From Kappaphycus alvarezii (lineage: Eukaryota > Rhodophyta > Florideophyceae > Gigartinales > Solieriaceae): DNA of 64,000 nucleotides. The notes beneath the pieces were generated by a model. It was not told the DNA's origin. It did not search any database and worked only from the letters and a program-made list of their open reading frames with translations. The stretch lies in assembly GCA_002205965.3 (NCBI GenBank), contig NADL03000608.1:310001-374000 (forward strand). Direction: 5' to 3'. Below, piece by piece: positions 32,466-43,659 of the stretch. The number at the start of each line of letters is the position of its first letter. The stretch's first letter is position 1. The position numbers and the translations under genes were made by a program.

Positions 32466-32590
32466 TGTGTCAGATATATAGCCTGCTACACGAGGATGTT
32501 ATGGCCGCGGAAGCAAGGGGCAAGGACTCCTCAACAAAACCCGGACCCTTCTCCTTACTCTACCCCGCTCCCCCAAATCTTACCACCAAC
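32466..32590 (+). repeat. Dispersed repeat family B, copy 2
   Basis: Resembles 13535-13660. It directly adjoins the truncated end of the LINE remnant, so it may be the sequence into which that element, or an internal deletion, was joined. Confidence 0.5.
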
Positions 32591-34850
32591 ACCCTGACTA
32601 CCGACAGGGCGCCTGACGTTTTCCTTTTTGGATTGCAAACATATTTACGCCAACCTGTACTGATTCGGTCGACAGGCATCGATACTGAGAACATGGACGC
32701 TGCACAAGTTTTCACGCCAACACACAGGGCCACAGGGCCAACTTTGCCGATATTAGACCCCTACAACAGAATATAGTACCTTTGACGCTCCGAGTACCTT
32801 TCCTCCGCGTTAGAAGTGAACCGTTCATGCAAACAAGTGCCTATCTTCCACTTCCTAAGGTTGATTGCATGTTACCATCTGCCTAGCTAGAGACGTGCTT
32901 CTTTAGCAGCGAGAACTGTAACCATAGTGGACGTGAGGTTCAGCTACGAGCGCACCTACCGTACAGCTTATGCCCTCCTGAATCTCTGTAGCGGATACCG
33001 TCGGCGAACGAACCTTGCCAATGTGCGAAAGATCTCCGGATCTATCCATTCCGCAATCGCTGTTAATGATGAGGTTTTCTTCGTTCTTAATTTGATTCCC
33101 TTTGTAGTTGTTATCGAACAAGTGAATGAGCCCATCCACTCTCTGGTCGTCAGAATCTCTCCACAGACTTGACTCTCGATGCTTCCTTCACATCCACCCA
33201 TCTACCGCGAATGGATTTTATGCACCGTTCCATCTGTATGTGTTGTCGGAACTATGCGGTCGTGACACAAGAACCTAGGACCGATTTTTTCGGGACAAGA
33301 CTAGGGTCCCATCTCACACATCACTCCGACAAGTAGCGTCAAAAACCAGAGAACCAGACCGGAGTTCGTTTCCCAAGCTTGTGTGGTACGAACGAACAAC
33401 CTGGTTTAAATCTTGAAACGCTAGAGAACCAGACCAAAGTCCCCTTTCAAGCTCGCGATGTTTAATATTACCAACCAAATTACAAACACGGTGAAAACAG
33501 ACCCTACCAGCGAGGGAAGCGACACGAAACTTCAAGATGGCTACAGGACAGCAACTAACAAGGGGCGGCAGCTTGAATGGATCAGCAAAGGTGTGAACCA
33601 TTCACTCCACCAAATCTCGGCAAAGAGGGCAAGGAAAGGGGCCAGAACGGGAAACCAGTCCGTCAAGTGCGAGACATGGGTGATGCAAGTTTCCGGCCTC
33701 AGTGGCAAAAAGTGGGTGACCGGGGATACTCTCCTTCGATGGGAAAAGGCCGTCGAGCAACAGAGGCTTTTCACCTGCAACCTGTACAACGTCCACGTAC
33801 CGATTCAGCACGACCTCAACAACATTTTCCAAAAACGTCGCAATTGAAGAGAGGAGAAGCAAAGCGGAGATTCTTCAAATGGTAAAAGGACAACGAGAAG
33901 ACCTTGGTACCAATAGCGTCCAGCCACAAATCAATGGAAGGGGAAAGAGAAATATGCTCGTCCAGCTATGTACAACACCCGCTCTATTATGGTACCATGT
34001 GCGCTGGATCAGTCAACCCTCCATGGTAGACGGGGCTTAAAAGTAGTGTCCCGTATATTGCAATGCAAACCTCCTCAGTTGCTACACCGGCTGTATCAAA
34101 ACCTCTAGCTAGAGCACGAATTGCGAAATGGACACTGTGCTAAAAGTCGCAACCAAGCCTGTTGAAAAATGCCAAAATGAGAGAGCATTCCTAGTTTTAG
34201 CAAAGAGGGTGAAAATGGGGTTTGTTTACTGCGAGCAGTTTGAAGGTTGGGACTCCTACGAATGTTGTATTCAAGCCATGTTGCTAGACCTATGATTTGC
34301 CTTACTGAGCATTTCAGCAAACTGCAAAGTAGCTGATACGGTAGCAAAGATAAAGCGAGTTTACTTATCCAAGATATTGAGCTTCAAAATGGTCACAATG
34401 CTGCAGTATCGTGGCAAAGCCCTACTTGCAAATTGGGCCTCTCTGAATGATCAGCGTTCCCTGTCTTATGTACAGTACAGTAGATCGTGTAGCTCCTGTG
34501 GGCGCTTGATAGGAGGAGCGGGGCGCTGCGTAAGGTTCTCTCAGCGAGGCAAGTACGGTAAACTCGCACCTTAATTGTGCCTGTCGGGTGCAATTTCTAG
34601 ATTCGATATCAAATTACAGTAAAGGAATGCAGATGACCAATAATGGCTACATGATCATACTGTACTATAAAGTACAGATCATTAAATATTTTAATGTCAA
34701 CATCACTACTGTATGATACTGAGTAGTAGTACTGTACAGAGCACAAGGTTCAGCAGTTACAGAAAGTGAGCATTCTGCTGTCAAATCACAACTTTCAAGT
34801 TTCCACTGTCCACCAACAGTTTTTCAGCCCGACATCGACACTGTCCCATT
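32591..34850. other. Stretch without a recognised gene
   Basis: Short overlapping frames only. The longest, 33458-33847 (+, 129 codons, basic), has no domain. A short duplicated word AGAGAACCAGACC occurs at about 33347 and 33423. GTACW motifs lie at 34470-34480, 34660-34675 and 34728-34738. Confidence 0.3.
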
Positions 34851-35014
34851 TCCCGACCTCCGTCATCCCCCCACCTCCTTTCCACACTGCCCAAACCAAA
34901 TAGTTGCGCCGTTCTCCCCGCCCCGTTACCGCCATCCCGACTCCATCCACATCTCCCCTTCCCTTTCCCCTTTTCCTGGTCCTTCGCCTGCGTCGTCTAC
35001 TCCCCCGTATTACA
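34800..35014 (+). promoter_or_regulatory. Pyrimidine-rich 5' region of SYS1
   Basis: Strongly C/T-rich sequence (CCTTCCCTTTCCCCTTTTCC near 34960) runs up to the SYS1 start codon. It probably covers the core promoter and 5' UTR. No TATA box is evident. Confidence 0.35.
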
Positions 35015-35744
35015 ATGGTCGTCAACGGCTCCTTTTACGGTCGCGAACGCTTCGACCCGCTCCTCATTCTCGCCCAGATTGTTATTCTACAAGCTTGCTT
35101 TTATGCCTCTTATGTACGTCCCGACATTCACATCCCTGCACTCTTGCGTACCGACATGCCCATTTCAATGCATACATGCGCGTACTAACCATGAAATTTG
35201 TGACTACTTGCTTGTCAACCCCCTCTCGCGGGACCATTGCTTCGGATACCGTCTTTGATTTGTGCCAAACCTGATATGTTTCAACCGGCAGTTGACAATC
35301 CTCATTGTCTTTAATCGCGCCACCGGCACCACCGCCTCTGTCACCGACCAAATCTTTAACCACACTTACGTGACTCTGCGTCACTTTCCTGGCTGGGTTA
35401 CTTGCTCCGCGCTTCTCCTCTCCGCCCTGGGTCCCACCGCTCTCGCCTTTGTTGCTCTAGTGGGCCGTGCGAAGCGCTGTGCGGATTTTGCAACCACCCT
35501 ACTCGTCTCCCATATAATCGCCACATGGATACATTCCGGGTTTCCAAAGAGTTTAATGTGGTGGTTAGTCAACATTGTCGCCACTGCTGGACTGGCTACA
35601 GTAGGAGAGATGCTCAGTCTCAAAGTAGAGTTGCGCGAAATTTCTGTCAGAGGTAATCCAGTCCCTGCCGACAATGCCACCAATGGGGCGCGCAAAGAAC
35701 GGGGCGAAGATGAAAACGACGAGGAAGGTGTAGACTCTGTTTGA
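35015..35744 (+). CDS. SYS1: SYS1 family Golgi membrane protein
   Basis: SYS1 is a multi-spanning Golgi protein that recruits the ARL3/ARFRP1-type small GTPase and acts in Golgi trafficking (family knowledge). Exons 35015-35113 and 35292-35744 splice in frame to 183 residues, close to the family's usual 155-200. Exon 1 begins MVVNGSFYGRERFDPLLIL and continues AQIVILQACFYASY, matching the WDPLLIxxQIxxxQxxYY N-terminus. Exon 2 has DQIFNHTYVTLRHFPGW, then RAKRCADFATTLLVSHIIA, FPKSLMWWLVN and GEMLSLKVELREI, matching the family's CLDFxxTxHxxH, WWxxN and E-LK-I blocks. About four hydrophobic segments fit a membrane protein. The last 35 residues are acidic and disordered, an extension beyond the core. 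It converges on the TOC34-like gene with 167 bp between stop codons. Confidence 0.92.
35114..35291 (+). other. Intron of SYS1
   Basis: Donor GTACGTCCC, acceptor ending CAACCGGCAG; 178 bp, phase 0. Removing it joins FYASY to LTILIVFNRA, as the family alignment requires. Confidence 0.82.
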
Positions 35745-35911
35745 AACACTACCTGCCTCTACCTTTAACTGTGTAATTGTGTATTCCTGATGTACATACT
35801 TAAACGCCATCACCATGTCACTCGCGCACACCCTCGTTTCACCTCCCACTCCGTAACCGCATTACAACCGCATTGCACACACCAACCCTCCTTCCTCCAA
35901 CACCCGCGCCC

Positions 35912-37427
35912 TCACTTCCCGCGCAATTGCTCTTCAAGTTCCTCCATCGATGGATTCCCAACTCCTTCCGCTCGCCGTCTGTCAATTTCCTCTTGGATCG
36001 CCTTTCTTAATTCCTCCTCGGAAGCGCGTACCTCTTCCTCGCTCTTCGCCTTATCCTTCCCCTCTTCCGCCCCACCTCCAAGCCGGATGATCATGCGCCC
36101 CGACTCTGACTTGTCCAGCTTTTCATACTCCTCGTCGCTCATTTCCAACAATACATCCTCCTGGCTGCTTTCATTTGCCTTTTCCTCTCGTCTTTTTTGT
36201 GCCGCAACCAGCGCGTTTCTTACATTGACACAAAACACAATGATGACCACCTGTGCTATTAACAACCTCACCCCATCGTTGGCAAGGCTTTGAAACATAG
36301 CCCCTAGTGTTTCCCAGAACCCTTTTCCAGTCTCTGCAGTATCTGTTGGCACTAAGGCGAGTTCTCTCCGTGCCTTTTCCCCAACCCTTACAATCTCCCT
36401 CAGCAACTCATCCAACCATACCTTACCATCTGGCATCACTCCCCTTCCCCACTCATCCTTCCTCCCTACGTCGCCCATTTCCACAACAACCCATCCCGCC
36501 ACTTCCCTCTCCTCAAAAACCCTGATCCTTTTCATGGACTATCTCCTTGTACAAATCCTCAATAACCCCTTGGCCAACAGCAGCCACACTACAATCCTCT
36601 GATAACTGCTCATCTCTCCCCCATACCTCTCCCAAAACGATCTCCCCTTCCTCCTTGACCATGTCCTCCCCCCACACGCCTCCCTTATAGTATTACGCAC
36701 CATTCCCTCCCACTCCCCCCAACCTCCCTCGGCGGACTACCTCCTCCACCCATTTTCGCATCAAATCCATACGCCCTCTCCTAAAATCTTTGTAACTCAA
36801 CCCCGCAACCGGCGTTGCCCATCCACGACTCATTACCACAACGATTCGATCCATCACGTGATACCCCCAACATGAGACCAATTCCGCCAATATCAATCGC
36901 TCCTGTCGACTCACTCTACCCTCATCCAATCTCACTACCATCAAAACAAACATCCGGGGATACCCTCACATTGATCCCTCACCATTTGAATACCGCATGC
37001 CCCATGTGCATTCATATGCGATACCATTCTGAAATTCGGCAACATGACAAGAACCCGAACCTTTACGAAACGCAGAGGACAGAACGAGTGAAGCGTATGA
37101 ATCGGGATACAAGAAGGCCGAGACGAGAGGAGGGCGGACGAGGGGAGGCGGACGAGGGGTGGTGGTTGCGAATGATGCGTCGGCCACGCCGATACAATGT
37201 GGATATAGAGTGGACTTTCCAGTTTGCGGACAACCGACGATGCGACTTGCAGCGGTGTGCTGAATGACGGTGGAGCGGGGAGAGAGGGCGCCGACATTGA
37301 GGGGTTGAGAGGAGCTCGATTTTGCAGAGGCGGGATTGTTTTGTGATGCTGTTGCTCGAGAATGACTGATGGCGGCAAAGCTGCGATTAGATCCGAGGCT
37401 GTGTGCAGTACTGTAATGTAGTAGCAT
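35912..37427 (-). CDS. Probable TOC34-like plastid outer-envelope GTPase (multi-exon, model incomplete)
   Basis: TOC34 proteins are GTP-binding preprotein receptors of the chloroplast outer membrane. Three minus-strand segments fit. The first, ATG at 37427, contains RIVGCPQTGKSTL (G-x4-GKST P-loop). The second, 36953-36693, has VVRLDEGRVSRQERLILAEL, DRIVVVMSRG and GLSYKDFRRGRMDLMRKW, matching the family's VDRLDxYR, (I/L)VVLTH and GLxYDxFxxRR blocks in order. The third, 36535-35912, has VVVEMGD...VMPDGKVWLDELLREI, matching the nucleotide-binding VxxENS and LPxGxxWxxxLxxxI region, then a hydrophobic anchor LLIAQVVIIVFCV. About 100 acidic, coiled-coil-like residues follow the anchor, unusual for TOC34, which normally ends soon after it. 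An intron from about 36690 (GTGCGT) to about 36520 is likely. The joint between parts one and two is unresolved, with a stop at 36966. An AIG1-type relative is the alternative. Confidence 0.55.
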
Positions 37428-37513
37428 GACTTTTGATTTACAGTGGAAATTTTCCCTGGGCAGTCTAACTTACAGTACAATTGTACACGTACCTTTAGGG
37501 CGTTACTGTACTG

Positions 37514-37518
37514 TACAG
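37514..37518. repeat. Target-site duplication (left) of the Ty3/gypsy element
   Basis: TACAG, identical to 43553-43557. The target was a GTACW pentamer run (CTGTACTGTACAG). Confidence 0.85.
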
Positions 37519-37843
37519 TGTAATGCTTGTTTTTGTTTACTCTGTCCTCTTCTCTCTCTTGCGGCCAAGCGGAACCTACCTCCCATTCCCCGGACTCCGG
37601 CCGCCCTCGCGTCATCTTATAGGGCGGCCGGTCTGGGATTTCTACTCATGAACGTGCAAGTACAGTGTACACTACTACTGTACACTGTATTGAGCCCACT
37701 TCCCGCTCGTACAGTGTACTGTACACTGTACGAGCCCACTTCCCGTTCGTACAGTGTGCAGTAGTACTGTATACTGTACGAGCACACCGGGCCAATCAAC
37801 TTAGCGACCCTAAACCGTCGCGCGACACAAAAATCGCGCGACA
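37519..37843 (-). repeat. 3' LTR of the Ty3/gypsy element
   Basis: 325 bp, TGTCGCGCG...ATTACA in element orientation, a direct repeat of 43236-43552. It contains repeated GTACAGTGTAC / ACTGTACGAGC blocks separated by CCCACTTCCCG. Most differences from the other LTR are short length changes. Confidence 0.92.
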
Positions 37844-37855
37844 CGCCCCCCCACT
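37844..37855 (-). other. Polypurine tract of the Ty3/gypsy element
   Basis: On the minus strand GTGGGGGGGCG abuts the TGT start of the 3' LTR, the expected place for plus-strand priming. Confidence 0.75.
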
Positions 37856-38293
37856 GCTGTGGGCCACGGGCGCCGCAATGATAATAACGGGCTTCCAGCT
37901 CAGCTTCTCTCTCACCTAGGGGGCCCCCTCATCACCACCTCCATCCCACCGACCTCAGTCCCTACTCACCCTACTCAACTTGTCAGTCTATTCAACCCTT
38001 CCATTTCCGTCGGGCGAACGACTGAGGTGCCGCCAAACGGCCAGTATACGCCCGGAGGTCTCAACTCCTCCAGACTCTGTCAATCCGTTCCCTCACCTCA
38101 ACCTCTCGTCTTCGACAACCCAAGGCACTGTTAAGCTCCGCCCGCTGCCCTTGAAATTCGCAGCCGTCCAGAACTTATCTTGAACCATCTTTCCTCTCTG
38201 TAATTCCCCCGTTCATTAATTTATCCCCCGTTCTGCACCGCCTTGAACGTTTAACCCTTCGCAACTCCTTCCTTCCCTTTCCTTTTTTTCCCA
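37856..38293 (+). other. Non-pol spacer between 3' LTR and the H3-like frame
   Basis: About 440 bp, C-rich on the plus strand, with two short overlapping frames and no recognised domain. Given its place directly upstream, it could hold a promoter for the H3-like frame. Confidence 0.35.
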
Positions 38294-38641
38294 ATGGCTC
38301 GAACGAAGCAGCTTGCTCGTTTGAGCACCGGTGGCCGTGCACCTCGCAAGAATATCGCCACTAAGGCGGCGCGAGTCGCCCGCGGCGCAAAGGGGCCTCC
38401 TCCGGTGGCTAGAGAGAATTTGATGCGGTTATTGTCGGATCGTTCCGACATCAGGAAGGTGTTTTTCATCGACGGGGAGGAGCGGAACCAGACTCCACTC
38501 ACAATGTTTACGATTTCTCTGTGTGCCTTTTCGGTACTTAGCCTTCTATCATGCATTCTTCGCTTTCATCGCACTGCAATCTACTCGATTCTTGCCTCTT
38601 CTTCTCTCTCGTCCTCGAATTTCTTGCCCTTCCTTAATTGA
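38294..38641 (+). CDS. Histone H3-tail-like reading frame, antisense inside the Ty3/gypsy element
   Basis: An intact 115-codon frame whose N-terminus copies the H3 tail: MARTKQLARLSTGG then RAPRKNIATKAARVARG, against ARTKQTARKSTGG / KAPRKQLATKAARKSA. Counting as in H3 (after the Met), K4, K18 and K23 are kept. K9 is Leu, K14 is Arg and K27 is Val. After about residue 35 there is no histone-fold similarity; the rest ends in a hydrophobic, Ser-rich tail. It runs antisense to gag-pol, in the space between the integrase end and the 3' LTR, and its end overlaps the pol 3' end by about 60 bp. A pyrimidine tract (CCTTTCCTTTTTTTCCCA) precedes the ATG. A role as a chromatin mimic is inference; a captured, decaying H3 fragment is the alternative. 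Confidence 0.6.
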   Translation: MARTKQLARLSTGGRAPRKNIATKAARVARGAKGPPPVARENLMRLLSDRSDIRKVFFIDGEERNQTPLTMFTISLCAFSVLSLLSCILRFHRTAIYSILASSSLSSSNFLPFLN

Positions 38642-41600
38642 ATAAATGGATCGATCTCTTCTGATACGGGACAATCCGGCGCGCGTGAATTGCCTTCCCC
38701 GGAAAGTAACTCGTAGCGAGGGTGGTTCGCCTTCGTCACCCTGCACGGTCCATAGTAATAGGAGTCGAAAGCCGGCCAGGTGCGCCCCTTATTGAAGGCC
38801 GCACCGTGCGCTACCAGCACTTCATCTCCAACTTCGAACTTCTTCACTTTTCCTTCGTCTTGCGAGGTTCGCTGGTCTTGTCCACCACGCCGGCCCGCGT
38901 TCTCGAATCGGCTAAGGTCTCTATAAGCCGATGAAGGGGTCCAGCGTCACTGAGAAATGCTACCGAATCGCTGGACAGCATCCTCGGATTAATTCCATAC
39001 ATCAGTCGAAAAGGGGAAGGGTCGTCGCTTCGGTCGCGTCTGTGGTAACCGTATAAGACTTTGGGAGGGCCTCTGCCCAGTCTACCCCACTGCGGACGAT
39101 AGCCCTTTTGAGCGCGTGCTTGATGGTCCCAATCATTCGTTCCGCGCGACCGTTTGCCATCGGCGCGTAAGCAAGCACCGCCTTCCACTCGACTCCCCTC
39201 TCTTTCATGTACTCTTGTACCGCTCCCGCCATAAACGCAGTCGCGTTATCCGAGACAATTCTCTTTGGCGGCCCGAACGGTGATATTATCTCTTCCTCGA
39301 TGAACCTCATCACCGTATCGGCCGTAGAATCCGTCGTGGCCCAGGCTATGGGCCACCCTGTCATATGTTCCACAGCGATCAGAATAAATCTCTTCCATTC
39401 TTCGAAGGCTTGAAGGGTCCAGCAAAGTCCATCGAGAAGGTCTCAAAGAGTCCAGTAACGGGAGCTCTCAAACTCGAGTGATACGTCGGCAACCTTCTCG
39501 CATGCTGACACCCTCACAGCCTTGCACGTACTCGGTGACATCACGGTACACCCAGGCCACCAGAATCGGTCCCTCACGAACTTTCTTGTCGAACCAACGT
39601 CCAGTGGCCAATATCATCATGGAAGGTGGCCAGAATCTCCGAGCGCTGATTGATCGGAGGCACTACACGGAGCCCGTCCTTCTCACGACGAAAAGGGTAT
39701 CGTTCCAGAGCATGAAACTTTTTGCGCTCCGTCTGACTGCGACCTTCTTCTTCGGGTCGGATTCTTGAACCATTTCTCCGGCTAGGAACCGTGCTACATA
39801 GCAAGTGCGGTTCCAAACCATGCAACTTTGGGTCTGCCCAATCCACTGTCGCCACCAATCCTTCTGTTATGTTTTCCTCGTTTCTTCTTTCTTCCTTCTT
39901 GTTAGGTCTTCTCGATAGATAATCGGCCCCCATTTGCCAGCCCGGACGATACTTGATCTCGAAGTCGTATTCCGCCATCAAATCCATCCACCTTGCCAAT
40001 CGCCCGTGAATATCTTTTTTCTTGAATGCGGTTTGAAGGGCTTGATGATCCGTGTAAACAACGAAGGGTTTTTCAGACAGGAGGTATACTCGAAACTTCT
40101 TAAGAGCGAAAACCACGGCGAGTGCTTCTCGTTCGCTCGTGGAGTAGCGGCGCTCCTGGTCCGTCATCGTTCGAGAAGCAAACTGAATGGGATGTATTTT
40201 CCCGTCTTCTTTCTTTGCGAGAGAACAACCCCAAGGGCTGTCGAAGAGGCGTCTGTTTCCACTAGAAAAGGAGAATTGAAATCCGGGAACGCCAATACTG
40301 GAGGGGTAGTCAGTTTCCCCTTCAAGTATTCGAAGGCCTCTTGCATCTCCGGAGTCCATTCGAAAGCCTTCTTAACAGACGTCGCCGCGTGCAACACTGC
40401 TGAGCTGTCGGCAAACCCCCTTATGAAACGTCGGTAGTACCCCGCGAGTCCCAGAAAACTCCTGAGTTCGGTCACGTTTTCCGGTACCGGAGCTTCTACA
40501 ATATCTTTGATCTTGTCGGGATCCACCTTCACACCACTTGAATTAACGATGTGGCCAAGCAACTTCACTTCTGATTGAGCAAAGCTGCACTTGGTAACCT
40601 TCAACTTCAGTTTCGATTCTTTTATCCTCCTGAAACTTCCTTGCAATGAGCTATGTGTTCCTCAATGTCTTCGAGAAGATGATAACGTCGTCCACATAAA
40701 CCATAGCGAACCGGCAACCCGCGAAGGACATCATCCATCATCCTTTGAAATGTCGCTGGAGCATTCATGAGTCCGAACGGCATTACCTCGAACTTGTACG
40801 TTCCATATCGAGAGACAAAGGTCGTTTTTCCTTGCAAGACTCGGACATCCTAACCTGCCAGTACCCTGTGTAAAGGTCCAACGTTGTGAAGAACTCTGCG
40901 CCAGAGAGTTCATCGAAGATTTCTTCTATTTTCGGTAGCGGCCAGCGGTCTGGCTTCATCACCCTGTTCAACTGACGGTAATCGACGCAGAACCGGGGCC
41001 TTCCGTCTTTCTTCGCGGCTATCACGACCGGAAAGGACCAGGCGGACCTTGACGGCGTAATGATTCCAGCTTCCAATAATTCCTTCACTTCTTTCTTTAC
41101 GACCTCGTTATGCCTCGGCGGCATTCGGCGGGCCTTCGAATGTATCGGTGTCTCGTCCGTCAACTCGAAAGAATGTACCACCGGCACATTAGCAGGCTCC
41201 AGGTCGTGAATGTCCCAAGCTATGACATCCGTTTCCTTGAGAGCTCTCGCCAGCTCCTTCTGATTCTTCTCTTCGAGGTGGTCCAGCTTCGAGGCCAATA
41301 GAGCCGAGCGGTCCACCTCCTTTTCCTTCTTAACTTCAGTCTTCGTCGAGCGAGGTAGATCAGGCTCGTATGGTTCCTTGTTAATGATGGCTAAGACCAG
41401 GTCTTGTTCGGTGTCCGATCCACCATCGCTTTCGCTAGACGACGAGAAAGGATGGAGAGATTCCTCATCGTCTGAACCTTTGGGGGACGTGAAGTCCTCA
41501 CTATCCGTATGAGCCCCATTGACTCTGGACGGCTCGTTGACGAATGGCAACACAACCTCTTCATCTCCAATAACCAAAGTGACGTGTTGGAGTGCATAAT

Positions 41601-43220
41601 CGATGCGCGTCTGGAGGGCTTCCAAAGTCGGGCTTCCAACAATAACGTCAAACGGGGCATTGTTGACAACCAGGAACTCAAGATGCACAACCATTGACCC
41701 ATAAGACACCGGCACTCCTTTCAGACAACCAAGAACCTCTGCGACAGTTCCGTCTGCTACTGTCACCTGACGATCGGTTTCCGTCGGGGTGAGGGCAAGC
41801 CTTTTGCAGAGGTCCCAAGAGATTAGATTAGGAACTGCACCCGTGTCCAAAAGGGCATGAGTCTCCGTTCCATACAACTTCACGGCTACTACCTGAGTCG
41901 GCGTGGAGCTCCTGAAGAGTTAACCATCGACGCCTGTGTAACCGGTAACCTCTTGGATAACAATCTCCTTAAAACCCTTCTGGCCTCCTCGGCATCCCCG
42001 CGCAATAGTTGCCCGAAGTTCATTCCTGTGGCAGCGGAAGCCAGTTCAGCGATCACGTTATACTTCCCACATGATCCTGAAGTCCACCGGATTTCTTCTT
42101 CCTTGCGATTTCCTCTCTTTCTTCTTCTTTGGGACAGGAGCCATCATCAGCGGACGATTAGCAGGGGCCTTGTTCAATATGGCATCCAGATCCATCAAGT
42201 TTTCCCTTCGCTGTTTCGGGAGGGCCTGCCCGTCCGCTCTTCTCTTCGCGCGGCAACCACGTCCTTTCTGCGAGATCCTGAAGAACGGCGACCCTGTCAT
42301 CGTCCTTCGGCTCCTTCATTTTCAATTCTTCTCCAGACTCAGACCGGGCCCTAGCAACTCCTCTCCGCTGGTCATCACCACGGGGTTCTTGGACCAGCAT
42401 GTTGCTTCCGAATGTCCTTCTTCCACAAATTGTACAGCGCGTATCTCGATGCGGATTATGCGGACAACGGCTCGCTCCGTGGCCCTTTTGGTTGCAATAG
42501 CTGCAAAAATAATCCGCATCTGTCTTCACCGGCGGCTTCGTTCCGTCGAATTGCTTCTTCAAAGCAACGATAGTTCAGCGAATTGGTCGGCCAACTTCTC
42601 ACCTTATTTTCCAGATGCTGAGAACTACGAGCATCCGGCCTCTGGAGGATCTTCTTCGGCGCTTCACTCGACGATGATCCTTGACTTCCTTTCCGTAGAA
42701 CGTCTTCTTTCCACTTACGAAGTCCGTGATTGCCTTCTTGAGCCCCTTATAGTCCGAAGGGGCTCTAAACATTACGAACTGCGCCATATCTTGATCTTCT
42801 GCCACTGCTTTCCGAAGCAGGCCGAACGAGGCGGTATCGTTGAATCCAACTCTCTTATATAGAGCGTCCAACTGCGCTAGGGAGCCCATTAAATCCTTCG
42901 GGTCCAACCTAGCGTTTATAGCCTTCTGCAGTTCTTCTTCTGGCTTCGGGGTCTTCCCAAACTCCTCGATGAGCTTGGCCTTAACGATCGAATAGTCTTC
43001 GCCTCCTCCACCAATGCTCCGTCTCTCGCGAAAGCCTCATAGTAACGCTCAAACGCCGCGCCCTCGAGGTGGCAAAGGATCTGGAGCGCCTTTTCCTCGT
43101 CGTTTTTCCCGCGCATGACTACATTCTCGTACGCGAAAAGGAAGCGCGCGACGTCGGAAGAAGGGGAACCGTCGAAGGAAACGTGGGGTCTAAGGGAATC
43201 GTTCATGTCCATAGTCAACC

Positions 43221-43235
43221 TTGGATGCGGTACCA
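43221..43235 (-). other. Primer-binding site of the Ty3/gypsy element
   Basis: On the minus strand TGGTACCGCATCCAA directly follows the LTR's terminal ACA. The TGGTA start is typical of sites complementary to the 3' end of initiator tRNA-Met; the remainder is not a clear match. Confidence 0.65.
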
Positions 43236-43552
43236 TGTAATGCTTGTTTTTTGTTTACTCTGTCCTCTTCTCTCTCTTGCGGCCAAGCGGAACCTACCTC
43301 TCACTCCCCGGACTCCGGCCGCCCTCGCGTCATCTTATAGGGCGGCCGGTCTGGGATTTCTACTCATGAACGTGCAAGTACAGTGTACACTACTACTGTA
43401 CACTGTACGAGCCCACTTCCCGCTCGTACAGTGTACAGTAGTAGTGCCCACTTCCCGCTCGTACAGTGTACAGTAGTACTGTATACTGTACGAGCACACC
43501 GGGCCAATCAACTAGCGACCCTAACCGTCGCGCGACACAAAATCGCGCGACA
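43236..43552 (-). repeat. 5' LTR of the Ty3/gypsy element
   Basis: 317 bp, TGTCGCGCG...ATTACA in element orientation, a direct repeat of 37519-37843, with the same GTACAGTGTAC-type blocks. Confidence 0.92.
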
Positions 43553-43557
43553 TACAG
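43553..43557. repeat. Target-site duplication (right) of the Ty3/gypsy element
   Basis: TACAG, identical to 37514-37518. Confidence 0.85.
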
Positions 43558-43659
43558 TACTCTGAGTACTATGTACACGGAACTGTAACCTGTGCACAAG
43601 TCATTACAGATTGACTTTATCCGAGAATGATTTCAGTTCAATAGCATTAATCCTCATCA

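Larger units (their letters stand above)
37519..43552 (-). mobile_element. Ty3/gypsy LTR retrotransposon fossil, structurally complete but broken
   Basis: 6,034 bp between two direct LTRs, reading on the minus strand. Parts in element order are primer site (43221-43235), gag with a CCHC knuckle (about 43230-42150; CSYCNQKGHGASRC), aspartic protease (about 41900-41700; ALLDTGA), and reverse transcriptase (about 41200-40500; FCVDYRQLNRV, FFTTLDLYTGYWQ). RNase H (about 40300-39850; FVVYTDHQALQ) and integrase (about 39400-38580; IVSDNATAF, FEVGDEVLVAHG) follow, then a non-pol region with an antisense frame, and the polypurine tract (37844-37855). RT and RNase H before integrase is the Ty3/gypsy order. 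The flanks carry a perfect 5-bp duplication, TACAG. The LTRs are about 96-97% alike by eye, so it is the youngest LTR element here. The coding region is broken in about ten places. Confidence 0.93.

Noticed and set aside
38294-38641. A genuine host histone H3 gene
   Set aside because: Only the tail is present, the histone fold is missing, and the frame lies within the retroelement's LTR boundaries.
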